Assembly (NCBI GenBank): GCA_047602475.1
Contig: JASGHE010000002.1
Span: 1,240,001-1,304,000, forward strand
Direction of reading: 5' to 3'
From: JAEUIE01 sp047602475
GTDB taxonomy: Bacteria > Planctomycetota > Planctomycetia > Gemmatales > HRBIN36
Length of the DNA: 64,000 bases
Shown one piece after another: positions 17,338 through 28,153 of this stretch. The notes under the pieces were generated by a model. That model ran no database searches. It was not told where the DNA came from and saw nothing but the letters and a program-made list of their open reading frames with translations. Every line of letters starts with the position of its first letter. Positions within the stretch are counted from its first letter, which is position 1. The translations under genes were made by a program, and so were the position numbers.

Positions 17338-20300
17338 CTATTCAGCCGGTGTGATCGTCATCCCTTGCCAGGCAGGGAACGAAACCGTGGGTTGGATCGA
17401 CTTACCCTGGGCATCTCGAAGGGGGTAACATTTGATCTGTACCTTGTTCACCGGTTTGCTTAATTGCAGTGACCAGAGAATAGCTCTTCCCAATGATCGA
17501 GTGGGTCTGAAGGACAACGGCACATTCGCTTCAAACTGCCAGTTCTGTTCGAGATGGTCGTTAAGGGCAAGCATGTCAATTTGAGTGGGCAACATACTAC
17601 CAGCCGGCGCGGTCAGGGTCAGCACCCAGCGCTTCTCGGCCATGGAATAGTCCCAAGCGAGAGATGCCTTGGGCATCAATAACACATTTTCTTCCTGAAG
17701 CAGTATGGCAGAGCCTGGAGTTAATGACGCCGGCAGTTCATAGGCAGCGATTAAAGTGCTATCATCCCAAGGCCCTGGGATACTTCGAAGTAGCGTATTC
17801 GACTGGATATTGATGACCTTGCCGGAACGATTATTGAACAATTTCAGCACTGTCGGCTGGGAGATCGTAGTATCCCATTTGATTTGCTTGATAGTAAGAC
17901 GAATCCGCTGTTCATCGTTCACATCGATAGGCCGCCGCGCAACAATGCTGAAAGTAGCTTCCTGCGACTGTCGATTGCCTGGTGTGAACCAGATCGAAAG
18001 CTGACTGGGCTCATTTGGCTTGTCAGTGGTTTGAAACCATCGTGACACTCGAGTACCAACGACTTCGTTAATGACCAACCCCGGGTCGATATGAGCGTTA
18101 AGGTAGACCAGTGGCTGCTGGCTGTGTGCCTCTACTTTGAATCGATATTGCACACTTTGGGGCTCAATAACAATGTGATTTTCGGTCTTGATGAATGGAT
18201 TGGAGTGCAATGGCAGAAGGCGTAATTGCGGTACCGTTGAATTAGTTGCAACCGCGCGAGTGATGGACGTTGCAGGCAAAGACGCTAACGACGGCAACCA
18301 GGGAAGGGCAAAGTCAATCTCGTTGGGCTGGGCAGTTTCCAAAGGGGATAAAGGTTCAACAAGTACTCCATCAGCCAGAAACGCTGCGATGCCATGTCTC
18401 TGTGCAACTCCAAGTGGGCGAACGTGTTCTAGGAACACGGTAGTGTCGCGAGCAGTACGTTGCGAGGGCATTTCCAGAAGCAGGTGAACTGCTCCATTAA
18501 CAGGTCGTTGCAGATGGACCACGAGTCGTTGCTTGCTTTCAACCTGTTCGATTCGCCATTGTTTGATTCGGGGCGATACTGTGGCCTGCACTTCGCCTGC
18601 TATGTTGAGGCTTCTGACACGCAAATCGGCCGGCAACTCAATAGTAAGCTGATCCAGCATTCCTTGATCGATGTGATACGACAGCACAGCGTGAGCAATA
18701 CTTTGATGAATCCGGTATTCCCAGAGAACTCCAACGTCGACCACTGCTTCGGGTGAAGCATCTTTGGGTAATATCCAGCTCAGTGTTACCGATTTTGCCA
18801 GCCCCGCTTCAGCGATTAAAGATCGAGAGCCGTTTACCTGCGTATTCTTCCAAATACCACTGGTTCCCTGCAAATAGAGCTTGTCAGGTACATGATGAAT
18901 GGCGAGCTTTTGACGGGGTGCTCCGGGGTGTTTGACTTCCACAGATTGCATTGAGCCGTCTTGCTTGAATTGATTCTCCCATTTGATGACCATCTCATGA
19001 GAACCCTGTCCCTTCATTGGTATTACCCATTGCTGTAACCCGAAGGGCTTGCTCATCAGCCGGGGCTGAATAGTTTTCTTGTCGATAGTGACTTCATCAG
19101 GTGGCCGGCTGTACAGCCACGGAATACCTACTGTATCATCGGTACTGAGTGCTACTGTCCATGTTGAGGACAGTTTCAAACTTTCCGTAGTCCATTGTGC
19201 TTCTGTGGATGTTTCCGAAATCCACCAGGATTGGGATAATCCAGCGGTGGTCTGTTGCGCGACGTTCTGTATCTGTTTCCAAAGCGAAGCGGGAACCATC
19301 ACCCGTTCATCGTCTTCTTTGCCTGCTTCTCCCGGGAGGATGTAAACAAGGGCCGTGCGTTCACCCTGGGCTATCACTCTGAAATTGCCACCCATCAACA
19401 ACAAACAACAGGCCAATACAATAGCCGCCTGAAGATGTCGTAATGCACGCAAACGAAATACCCACCAGCACAGCCCCACGAAAAGAACTGCTACGACGAA
19501 GATGAATTGCACACTGACCCAAATCATTGAATGGCTTTTCGATGCCTGATCAGAACTGGATTGAGATCCCCAAATGGTTATCTGCTGGCGATCCGGGGTG
19601 ACATGGCACAATGGAGGAGGCGTGGTATCCTTGTTCCATACAGGCAACACGGGCTGCCAGGTCGACACAAGCAGGCCGTCATTCACTCTACTTCGATATT
19701 TGAGCACTAGATGAACTGGTCGAAGAGAGGGAGGGATAGTGATAGGGTTCTTCACTGCCTGCAATGCACCGTCAACCTCAAACGAGATGAGTTCTCCTTG
19801 GTTCGGCAGCGTCAGTTGCAACGTGTCTTGGTGAGCGGGAAGGATTGTGCTGTAGGTGCTTTCAGCAAGAGAGTTATGAATGGCAGTGTCAATGCGGGGA
19901 GAAGTCAGTTCTACTCGATCACTGATCAAACGCTTGATGACTGGTGAGATAGTCTTGTTGTCATAGGGCCATATCGACTCGATATCATCCTTTTGAATAC
20001 CACTTGTCATCGCAATCCAATCCGAGGGTGGCATCAAGAACCGCCCAAGTTTCAACCGGGTATCGCATGGCATCGGTGATGCCAGAAGCGGCACGGATGT
20101 TCCGAAAGTCCAAGGGATTCTTGATTCGAGTTCAATAGTGGCATCAAGTGGTTCCTGCCAGGTAAACTGTCCTGAGGTGGCGCTCTGTTGCGTCCACTTT
20201 TCTCCCAGTCTTTTTCCAGTAGATACCCACGTCATCTGAGGCGGATTGGTAGAGAAAGTTATCGGCCATCGAGTTACCAAACCAGCAAGTGGTTGTAGTT

Positions 20301-22163
20301 TCATTCGGTAACGAAGCGATGGCATCCCTTCAGAATCAAGAACTTCTGTGACCAGTGATGCACGCACGCTTGCCGGCCAATCCTGCATTTGAACCGAACC
20401 CGCAGATGAGGCGTCCTGAAGTTGCCAGTAAAGATCAGGGACAATCTTGGTTGATGACCACAAAGTTGGCGCGGAACTTGGAGGCGATATTCGAATTCCC
20501 GGTGATTTGATCACCACCAGGCTGGGCGGCAATAATTCACCCGTTCTTTCCATCGAGACAGCATAAGAACCGGTAAATCGACCGGGAATGAGAGGGATCA
20601 GATGAGGGATAAACCAAACCCTTGGCTCTTCAGTAACGATAGAAGGAGAAGCTGGTTCCAGTAGAACGACGATGCTGTTCTTCTCGCCAGCCTTTCGATT
20701 GGTTGGCCATTGAACTTCCAGGGGATGATCGGCATGCCAGGTCCATGCCTGAATAGGCGTCGCAGAATCGCTGGTAACGGATTTGACGGACCATCCAGCT
20801 GGAACCTGCCAAGCCAGGTATTCGCTTAGTCTTTGGGGGCCGGTGCATTGGCATCGAACAGTCAGTTGTTGTGCTCGTCTGCCAATGTTCCACCACGTGT
20901 CCTGTTGATAGATCAAATCAATCGTGCGTTCCACCTGACGAGCGGAGGCTGGCTTCAAGGTTAAGGGATCAAGTATTAACCGGGGCGAGAGCGTCAGCAC
21001 GTCTGCTGAATTATCTTGAGAGACCATCTGTTGGGGAGAGTAATCCCCCCAGTTCCAGTCGACCACGGCTCAGCAGGCATCGAGACGACCCGAATAGTGG
21101 GCTTGACTGATACGTCGCCACGCAAGCTGGGAGTTTGAAACACAATTCGATCGCCCTTGCGAACATTCCAAGACGTCTCCATGACGATTGTTGCCCGCTG
21201 TTCAACCGATTCGGGAAAGGTAATCTCCATAGTCGTGGCAGAGACCCTCTTATAGGCCAAGGGTAGATCAGTGCCAAACTGACGCATTGATAATGATTTG
21301 ATTAGCAGGTTTTCAGGTACGTCAAGAGTGACTAATCGCAGTCGAGCATGCCATCGTTGAACATCAATCTCATAACGGGCCAGAACTTCCTGGCCATGGA
21401 CGATCAAATCTGCGTCCAGTCGCGCTTCCATCCACCCGGCCCGCTTCTCTTCAGTGGGAGCACGAAGCACTACTTGCACATCCTGTCGAGCTTCGCCGCC
21501 AAGCTGGAGTTGCCAACGTCGTGCGGTTGATCCTTCGACCGGGAACGGCCGCGCAGATGTTGCCGAGCTGAAGGCCAATCAAGTCGATAGGGACGTGGAA
21601 TGACAATGTTCATCGTTGCTTGGGGGCACGATGGTATTTGAAACTGAAACCATCGCCCATCGCTGCGTTCTTCGCCCTGAATGCTCCAATGCAAGCGGTG
21701 CGACTGACTACTTTTAGCTTTGGTTAATAATCCCAGAACACGTTCGTTGACAGAACAAAATATAGGCTCTTTCAAAAAATTATGTTCATCGTCAACACTA
21801 TGCAGAGGCAGTGTCCAAGGGCTAACAGACGCCCATGAAGCGATTTCATGCGGGTTATGAATCATCAGATCTGCTGTTCCCACCATCTGTAAATCATCGA
21901 TTTGAGCATCGTACTGGGCTGAAAGCAGCCATGGCAGTCGGTGCTCAGCCTGTGTTACATTCTGTGCCGCTTTCAACAGTTTGTTGAATTCACGTCGTGG
22001 CACTATTGACCAACTACCGGTTCCTAATGCTGCGGAAGCATCCTGAGCATCAAGCCATACCTGACGTATGACTGGAAGCGCAGGGTTGAGTATCCTGGGA
22101 CCAAGCGGTTGACGGGCTGGCCCACAACATCATTATCAAGGCTGTAAAAAGGATCAGTCGCAA
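17338..22163 (-). CDS. Giant exported protein with two ectodomains and a central membrane hairpin; three probable frameshifts
   Basis: Unknown family. I start it at TTG 22163: GAGG lies six bases upstream and overlaps the stop of the preceding gene, and the first residues form a signal peptide (RLILFTALIMMLWASPSTAWSQ). Three frame changes are needed: one extra base near 22082 (to ALPVIRQVWLDAQDA), one missing base about 21530-21555, and one missing base in the G6 run at 21045-21050 (to DYSPQQMVSQDNS). The repaired chain is about 1600 residues: a beta-rich ectodomain, two hydrophobic segments around 19345-19530 (MIWVSVQFIFVVAVLFVGLCWW and LQAAIVLACCLLLMGG), then a second beta-rich ectodomain beginning GERTALVYILPGE. 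The second half resembles the neighbouring 22167 gene in layout. No catalytic motif is seen. Confidence 0.65.
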
Positions 22164-22166
22164 TCT

Positions 22167-25100
22167 TCACCTCAGGCCTTGTGATGAAGCAGAAATTATT
22201 GTCAACGCATCAGTTGTATTTCCAGTTGATTGCTTTGAGCTTAAGGAGGATTGATTCATGATTCTTGAAGTTTGAAATACTTGAACTCGAAGAGGTTCTT
22301 TCTGCCGAATGCTCGTGATCCAAGGCAGTGCAAGGCCAACCACGACGCCTGATAACGCACCCCAGAAGAGTACCGAGGCTAGTCCCGGCTCCAACACAAA
22401 GAGAATCAGCAGAAGACCCAGGAGCGTCCCCCAAACCCGCTTTGCCCATGCAGGATAGCGTTGCAAGGCACGCAACAGAATGAGAGCCAACGCAGAGATG
22501 ATGACTATCGACAAACTACGGGGAATAGCCAGCCAGCGTAATGGCACGGAAGAAGTCAGCCCTTGCAGATTGAGTGACCAATCTGAATTGCTGTCAGTTT
22601 GCTGTTCTGGTGTACTGGGTAGCCATCCGTAACTCGAGTGAATTGATTTGTCGCAGTGTTTGTTAGACCACCAAAGCCAACTGGAAGGATCGCTTTTTAT
22701 TCGCCATGTAATTGGTGTGATATCCTTCGTTGAACCGATATTCCAATGGGAACCGGGTAGCTGGGAGAGATAGCTCATGCCCTCCTGCTTAACACGCATG
22801 GCAACCTTTATCTTTGCCGGGCTGTACAACATTTCGGGGGGTAGAGGAAAAGTCAGGACTGTGGTTCCTTCCAGTTCATTCCACTGTACCTGACTGACTG
22901 GCATCACTCGACCATTGAGTTTCCAGCCAAGAAGTGTCATTGATGTTCGAAGTCCTCTTACTTCATATTTCAGAGCAGTCAGTCTCAAGTCGGCAAACTC
23001 GGTTTCATGTTCAATCAGAAAAGTTGTTCCATCCTGCTCCACATGAATGATATTCTCTTTGATGCGTTGCATCGTGTCGTCAATTACGTCCTCCTGTCTA
23101 TCCAAAACCAGTAGTGATTGCAGAGATTCCCCGTGGAGTTCGATCCTGCCGGCTTCCTGCCTCAATATGTTCCAGGCCGGAAGTTCAGGGGGAATAGAAA
23201 GCTTCAAACCAGCTTCGTGAAAGCACCGGACAGTCACTTCGCCTTCAAAAAGCGCAAAGCTCTCGTCCAAACGAACCAAGGGTACCGTAATGGGATGTTT
23301 CGCTTCCTGCTCACACTGACATAATAGATTAATGGCCTTTTCTGATGTTACTGGAAGATCGACAGCATATTTCTTCCACGGATTGGTTTCATCATTGGAG
23401 AGAGCAACACTATGCAATAGTTCGGTTGGACGAAGGTCAGTTATTACTCTTGAAAACTGCACTGCTTTCACCGAACGCGGCACAAGCATGGTCAGTTTTC
23501 GGGGCAGTGAAGTCTGCGAATGGAGTTGTATGTGCTGTCTGGTTTGCAGCATTTCCGTTCCGATGTAAGTCTCAATCTGGCTCGACCATTTAGGCAGCCT
23601 GGGTTGGCGCTGAACTGATAATTGTGCTGGGTGGCCTGTTATCAGAAAGTTATTCAACTCGGCTCGTTTAGTGCCTTCGCCGGCGTCTTCTCGCAAGCCG
23701 ATCATATTCGCTGCCTGCAAGTCCCATCCACGGGATTCCAGGCGGAGCCGCTCCTGTTGAACCAGGACATCTAAAGGAGCGGGACGTTCATTTCGCATGC
23801 TCAGTGCGGAAAGCAGTTGTGGCAGTTTTACACTTACCTGTCCCAGGCTGCTCGACAAAGTGCTTTCGAGTTTGAGTATGAACGAGGCAGGCTGCTTCCC
23901 ATCGAGAATGATTCGGAGCCTTCCTTTCACCGAGTCCTGTTCGATCTCTTTCACTGCTGGAGTGAAAAGCAGTTTGCGACTCACTTGCCAGTCGCCGGGC
24001 CACTCCAGTTCCAGTTGGGATGGACTTGCCCGATTACTTCGGACGACTTCGATTTCTGTATGGAGAAACCAGGTTTGCTCCTGCACTCCCAGCGTATGTT
24101 GCATTCTTGCTTCCAACAGACCTCTTGCTTGAGAGCGTGGCAATGAGGTCGCTTCAAGTCCGGCGGGTTGCTCAGTGTAGCGATATCGAGGAGTACGACG
24201 ATTTTCTCTTTCTGACCCAAGAAAGTTGCGATCCGCGCCGGTAAGCTTGTACGGCTTGAGAAAAACGGTTGGATCTTCCGGTATGACTACTTGGAACGTG
24301 CCCGTCTGTTGCTTTTCCGTCGGTTCGAGCAGTTCGCAACTGCCGAGGAGTATGGACTCAGCTGAATCGGTATCGGGCAGAGGTTGCCGCCAGCGGATAA
24401 TCACCTGTGAGAATTGGGCCATGTTGACTGCATATGGGGTGGCGAGCACATAGTTTCCATTGGTCTGACGGGTGACCACCAACGATTCTGCGCCGCCCGT
24501 TTCACTTCGTACCAGCTCTGCACGCACCTGCTGGCTGTTCTTTGGAAGCCGAACCTTCCAGGGAAGCTGGATAGGGGCGAAGGGGGCAGGTTTGAATCTT
24601 GCCTCGACCAGCGCCTGAGCGTCTTCGATGGTCAGCCGAACATCCCCTTCGATGCCGGGTTTAGTAGTTTTGCTTCCGCTTTCACCGGTCTGCCAGCTGA
24701 GCTCCAGAGATGAAAGCACACCTAAGGCTGGGGCGGTGAAGCGGGTTTTGTCAGGGGCAACGGGAGTTAAATTGATGCTGCCATAGCCCAAAATCATTGC
24801 ACTCGGAATCCTCTCTGGCACCAGGAGTTCCAGTGAAGTAATGGCAGACGACGGTACACGTTCCAGAATCAGGCGTTTTTCTTGTCCTGTTCTTGAGATC
24901 TGTACACTCGCTGTGAGTTTAAGCCGACAGACTTGGGGCTCTTTGACGAGTAGAGTCCATTTCTCTGGCTCAGGACCCCAAATCGGCGCTTGGCCATTGA
25001 GAGTAGCTGAGGTAAAGCGGATTCCCTTGAAGGGAATCGGTATCACGGCGTTAGGTGTTTCAGTGCGGAACTCCAGTTCAAAAGCCAGGTCAGCAAACTC

Positions 25101-25454
25101 CTGGCCTGCGACCTGATTGATTTCACCCATGATCTGGCACTTGGCGAAGAGTATCTCTGGGTTGAGCTTATCGCTCTTGGTCTTCTCCGCCTTGCTCATC
25201 AACTCGAGATAGCGTTCAGCGGAAAGCACGACACTGCCGGCCCCGAGAGCATCCAGAGCCTTCTTCAGATCTGGAGTCACGACGATGACGCCATTCTCTG
25301 GTACCGGCAACTTGTCTAGCGGCACACCCTGAGGACGATCCTGACCTCGACGCTCCGCCGGGCGTTTCTCCTCTGCGGGGGGCTGCCCGGCGCAGACTGT
25401 CCCGAAGCCCCACCCAGCAACCACAAGAATCCAAAGATAATACACAAACTTCAT
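22167..25454 (-). CDS. Giant membrane-anchored exported protein of unknown function
   Basis: A 1095-residue protein I cannot assign to a named family. The ATG at 25454 gives a signal peptide (MKFVYYLWILVVAGWGFGTVC). A charged linker and PENGVIVVTPDLKKALDALG follow, then about 850 residues rich in beta strands with many Trp/Arg-flanked segments. Near the C-terminus come two or three hydrophobic stretches (LSIVIISALALILLRAL, VWGTLLGLLLILFVLEPGL, SVLFWGALSGVVVGLALPWI), so the ectodomain is tethered to a membrane. It is translationally coupled to the next giant gene, sharing GTGA/TTG at 22161-22170. Planctomycetes carry many such proteins; a structural role in the envelope is an inference. Confidence 0.75.
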   Translation of the reverse strand: MKFVYYLWILVVAGWGFGTVCAGQPPAEEKRPAERRGQDRPQGVPLDKLPVPENGVIVVTPDLKKALDALGAGSVVLSAERYLELMSKAEKTKSDKLNPEILFAKCQIMGEINQVAGQEFADLAFELEFRTETPNAVIPIPFKGIRFTSATLNGQAPIWGPEPEKWTLLVKEPQVCRLKLTASVQISRTGQEKRLILERVPSSAITSLELLVPERIPSAMILGYGSINLTPVAPDKTRFTAPALGVLSSLELSWQTGESGSKTTKPGIEGDVRLTIEDAQALVEARFKPAPFAPIQLPWKVRLPKNSQQVRAELVRSETGGAESLVVTRQTNGNYVLATPYAVNMAQFSQVIIRWRQPLPDTDSAESILLGSCELLEPTEKQQTGTFQVVIPEDPTVFLKPYKLTGADRNFLGSERENRRTPRYRYTEQPAGLEATSLPRSQARGLLEARMQHTLGVQEQTWFLHTEIEVVRSNRASPSQLELEWPGDWQVSRKLLFTPAVKEIEQDSVKGRLRIILDGKQPASFILKLESTLSSSLGQVSVKLPQLLSALSMRNERPAPLDVLVQQERLRLESRGWDLQAANMIGLREDAGEGTKRAELNNFLITGHPAQLSVQRQPRLPKWSSQIETYIGTEMLQTRQHIQLHSQTSLPRKLTMLVPRSVKAVQFSRVITDLRPTELLHSVALSNDETNPWKKYAVDLPVTSEKAINLLCQCEQEAKHPITVPLVRLDESFALFEGEVTVRCFHEAGLKLSIPPELPAWNILRQEAGRIELHGESLQSLLVLDRQEDVIDDTMQRIKENIIHVEQDGTTFLIEHETEFADLRLTALKYEVRGLRTSMTLLGWKLNGRVMPVSQVQWNELEGTTVLTFPLPPEMLYSPAKIKVAMRVKQEGMSYLSQLPGSHWNIGSTKDITPITWRIKSDPSSWLWWSNKHCDKSIHSSYGWLPSTPEQQTDSNSDWSLNLQGLTSSVPLRWLAIPRSLSIVIISALALILLRALQRYPAWAKRVWGTLLGLLLILFVLEPGLASVLFWGALSGVVVGLALPWITSIRQKEPLRVQVFQTSRIMNQSSLSSKQSTGNTTDALTIISASSQGLR

Positions 25455-25647
25455 GAAGTCATTGTAAACAATGGTTACCCCCTCTGTCATGCTGCAAGTC
25501 GGGAGGAGACCACTGATTTTTAGCGACTCATCTATCTGTATCGATACCGCTACAGATTAACATCTGGTGATTTCTTTCTCATACTGCACGGTAGTCCGCC
25601 TCATCGCAGTTGAATCGTTCTTGGATATGGCGTATCCTTATCGCATG

Positions 25648-26779
25648 ATGCCATCATACCAAGATACCGTCGTTCTTCCCCGCGCGCGAGGCTGATGCGG
25701 GTATTCATCCGAAGTTTCCCAAGAACAGTGACTTTCAGATTGAACTACATCGACGAGTCGAGTCGTACTTCACTACAACGGGCAAATTCCAGCGTGACTG
25801 TCCACGCATGTATCTGAAGTCGGCTCTTATCCTGACTACCTTTATTGCCAGCTACGTCCTATTGGTCTTTGTTTCAACCAGTTGGATGACTGCTATTCCG
25901 CTCGCTTTTGTGCTGGCCCTGGCTACCGCCTGCATCGGGTTCAACATCCAGCACGACGCCGGACACCGGGCTTATTCCAATGTCGGTTGGATCAACAAAC
26001 TCATGTCCTGGACGATCGATATGGTCGGCGGCAGTAGCTACATGTGGCACTGGAAGCACGGCGTCTTCCACCATACCTACACCAATATCTCCGGCCACGA
26101 TAACGATATCGAACTCGGCATCCTGGGCCGGCTCTCGCCACATCAGAAACGCTACAGCTTCCATCGCTGGCAGCACATCTACCTCTGGCCGCTCTATGGG
26201 TTCGTGCTGTTCAAATGGCATCTCTTCGACGACTTCCAGTCATACATCACAGGCAAGATCGGTGAGAACCGCTACCCACGACCCAAAGGCTGGGACCTCG
26301 TCGTCTTCATCGGCGGTAAGATCATTTTCTTCTCGCTCGCCTTCGTCATTCCGATGCTGGTTCATCAATGGTGGATGGTGCTGCTCTTTTACAGCTTCAT
26401 CGTTATCGTGACAGGCATCGTTCTCAGTGTGGTATTTCAACTGGCCCACTGCGATGAGCAGGCACAGTTCCCCCTGCCTGTGGGCGATACTGGCCGCATG
26501 GAGCATGCCTGGGCGGTGCATCAGGTAGCTACTACCGTTGACTTCGCTCAGCGCAGCCGAGTACTGACTTGGCTGTTAGGTGGACTGAACTACCAGATCG
26601 AGCACCACCTCTTCCCCAAGATCTGCCACACGAACTACCCGGCGATCTCGAAGATTGTTCAGCAGGTATGTCACGAGTACGGCTTGCCCTACAACGTGCA
26701 TCGCACCTTCCGCACGCGCCTGGCTGCACACTATAAGTGGCTGAAGCAGATGGGGCAGCCGCAGATGGCGATGGCTTAG
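25648..26779 (+). CDS. Membrane fatty-acid desaturase (FADS type), probable frameshift in the first codons
   Basis: An acyl-lipid desaturase using a di-iron centre. The three histidine boxes are complete: QHDAGHRAY, HWKHGVFHH and QIEHHLFP, spaced among about four membrane segments. The open frame with an ATG begins at 25808, but the same frame reads well upstream (EADAGIHPKFPKNSDFQIELHRRV ... FQRDCPRMYLKS). That part links to MPSYQDTVVLPRAR, read from ATG 25648 in another frame. The break falls in the CG run at 25681-25688; one lost CG unit would restore LPRAREADAG. I therefore annotate the longer gene. There is no cytochrome b5 domain. The electron donor is not visible here. Confidence 0.85.
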
Positions 26780-26784
26780 AGTTG

Positions 26785-26805
26785 CCCTCATGCTCCGCAT
26801 GAGGG
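26785..26805. repeat. Palindrome after the desaturase gene
   Basis: CCCTCATG-ctccg-CATGAGGG, followed by GGCGGGGACATGACG. The core GCTCCGC and the flank GCGGxGACATGACG also occur at 38985-39020, so the two belong to one repeat family. It lies six bases after the desaturase stop. Confidence 0.55.
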
Positions 26806-26874
26806 GGCGGGGACATGACGTAACACTTAATATTTATGAATGGCACCCGCGTACCTGGTAAGCAATGCTAGTTT

Positions 26875-27477
26875 CTAAAACAAATGCCTTTTTCTTTCAT
26901 AGTAGACCAATTTGAGCCGTTTTAGCACGTCATCAGGAAGCTTTTTCCCGAGCATTTTATCCCAGTTTTTCCGCTGCTCTTCGGTAAAGAACTCTTCCAG
27001 GAGCTTTTTCGATCTCAATTCCATAACAACATACATGCTCTCCGGGCTATCATTCATCTTGCGAAACAGAGCCGCGTGTTGCTGATGGACTGACATCGAG
27101 AACTGAAGAGAACTCTTTTGCTGCTCCTCGGTAATTCCCGTAAGGGGCGCGGTCACTTCGTTGAAGGCGTAGCTTGGTCCTAAAATCTGGCATCTGAGTT
27201 CCAGCAGTCGTTTCTTCTGTTGGACGTTGAGTATTCTTGCCATGGCAAGGTTATACTCTCCGCACTTCTTATTAGATATATCGAAGAAAAACTCGGTGGG
27301 ATCACGTTTCGCCTGCTTTAGTGTTGTCACATAAGCATCTTGCAACCCCTCCATCGTCTCCATGCACTTCGCGAATAACTGCTTCATCTCCTTGCTCTGC
27401 TCAGGAGTGAGTTCCAGTGCTTGGAGGAAGTCGTCACTATCAGCGATTATGATGAAATTAGCGGTGAATTGGCTCAT
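26875..27477 (-). CDS. LTxxQ-like helical protein, possibly the C-terminal half of the next gene
   Basis: Unknown function. The 200-residue product is almost entirely helical and carries LELTPEQSKEMKQL and FFTEEQRKNWDKMLG, the kind of LT/xxQ helical hairpins seen in CpxP/Spy-like and planctomycete LTxxQ proteins. It has no signal peptide of its own: the first residues (MSQFTANFIIIADSDDFLQALEL) are only mildly hydrophobic and no ribosome site precedes ATG 27477. It overlaps the end of the upstream gene, which has the same type of repeat and a signal peptide. One extra base near 27460-27490 would fuse the two into a single exported protein of about 420 residues. I list it separately because the break is not proven. 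Confidence 0.5.
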   Translation of the reverse strand: MSQFTANFIIIADSDDFLQALELTPEQSKEMKQLFAKCMETMEGLQDAYVTTLKQAKRDPTEFFFDISNKKCGEYNLAMARILNVQQKKRLLELRCQILGPSYAFNEVTAPLTGITEEQQKSSLQFSMSVHQQHAALFRKMNDSPESMYVVMELRSKKLLEEFFTEEQRKNWDKMLGKKLPDDVLKRLKLVYYERKRHLF

Positions 27478-28123
27478 GAGGTTGAGGGGAGTCAATCGAA
27501 GCAGGCAGTTCGTCGCGCTCCCTAACGATAGTAAGCACTAGGCTTTGAATTTCTTGCTCTATGATCTTTTTCATGTCAAAGGTGGCGCAGAGCCTTTTGA
27601 GCTTTTCCTGCGCTTGTGCCGGCACCTGGGTGCTTAGGTCACGAGTGAACGTGGCCATGTTCTTTTCATAAAAGCTATTGAACAGGGAAGGCACATCGCT
27701 CGGGTTCAGAGGATCGCGCTGAGTCACATGCTCTTCCATGCCCTCTTTCGTTTTAACGACGATTTTTATTATTTCCTCGAGGTTATGTTTGGATAACTCC
27801 AAGTAGGTGGCGACATATTTATTGCTAAAGGAAAAGTAGCCATGATAATGACACACGATGTAGGCGAAAAGCTCTTGGATTTCCTCTTTATTGAGTACCT
27901 CATGGAGGGTTGCGGTATACGCTTTGGTGGCCTTGCGGTCTTCGGCATCTTGAGAACTGTTGGCGTGGAAGGTTTCGAGCGCCTTGGTCATCTTGTCATA
28001 ACGCGCCCCCAGCCGGTCTTTCATGTGTAAGAGGCTGCGGTGAATAGTGCCCGGGTCAACGAGAATACGCGGTTCTTCCGCTATTAGGCAGGAAAACAAG
28101 AAGACCCAAGGCGCGAATGACAT
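27458..28123 (-). CDS. Exported helical protein of unknown function
   Basis: The start is ATG 28123, preceded by GAGGAG at six bases. A short leader (MSFAPWVFLFSCLIAEEP) is likely cleaved, possibly as a lipoprotein at the cysteine. The rest is helical and Lys/Glu-rich. The stretch YLELSKHNLEEIIKIVVKTKEGMEE aligns in pattern with LELTPEQSKEMKQLFAKCMETMEG of the downstream gene, which points to internal repetition within one family. No known motif is present. It sits 31 bp after the upstream exported protein gene and overlaps the following gene by 20 bp, so all three are probably one operon. Confidence 0.6.
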   Translation of the reverse strand: MSFAPWVFLFSCLIAEEPRILVDPGTIHRSLLHMKDRLGARYDKMTKALETFHANSSQDAEDRKATKAYTATLHEVLNKEEIQELFAYIVCHYHGYFSFSNKYVATYLELSKHNLEEIIKIVVKTKEGMEEHVTQRDPLNPSDVPSLFNSFYEKNMATFTRDLSTQVPAQAQEKLKRLCATFDMKKIIEQEIQSLVLTIVRERDELPASIDSPQPHEPIHR

Positions 28124-28153
28124 GAGTGGCTCCTCGGAAAAATCCACAGCCAA

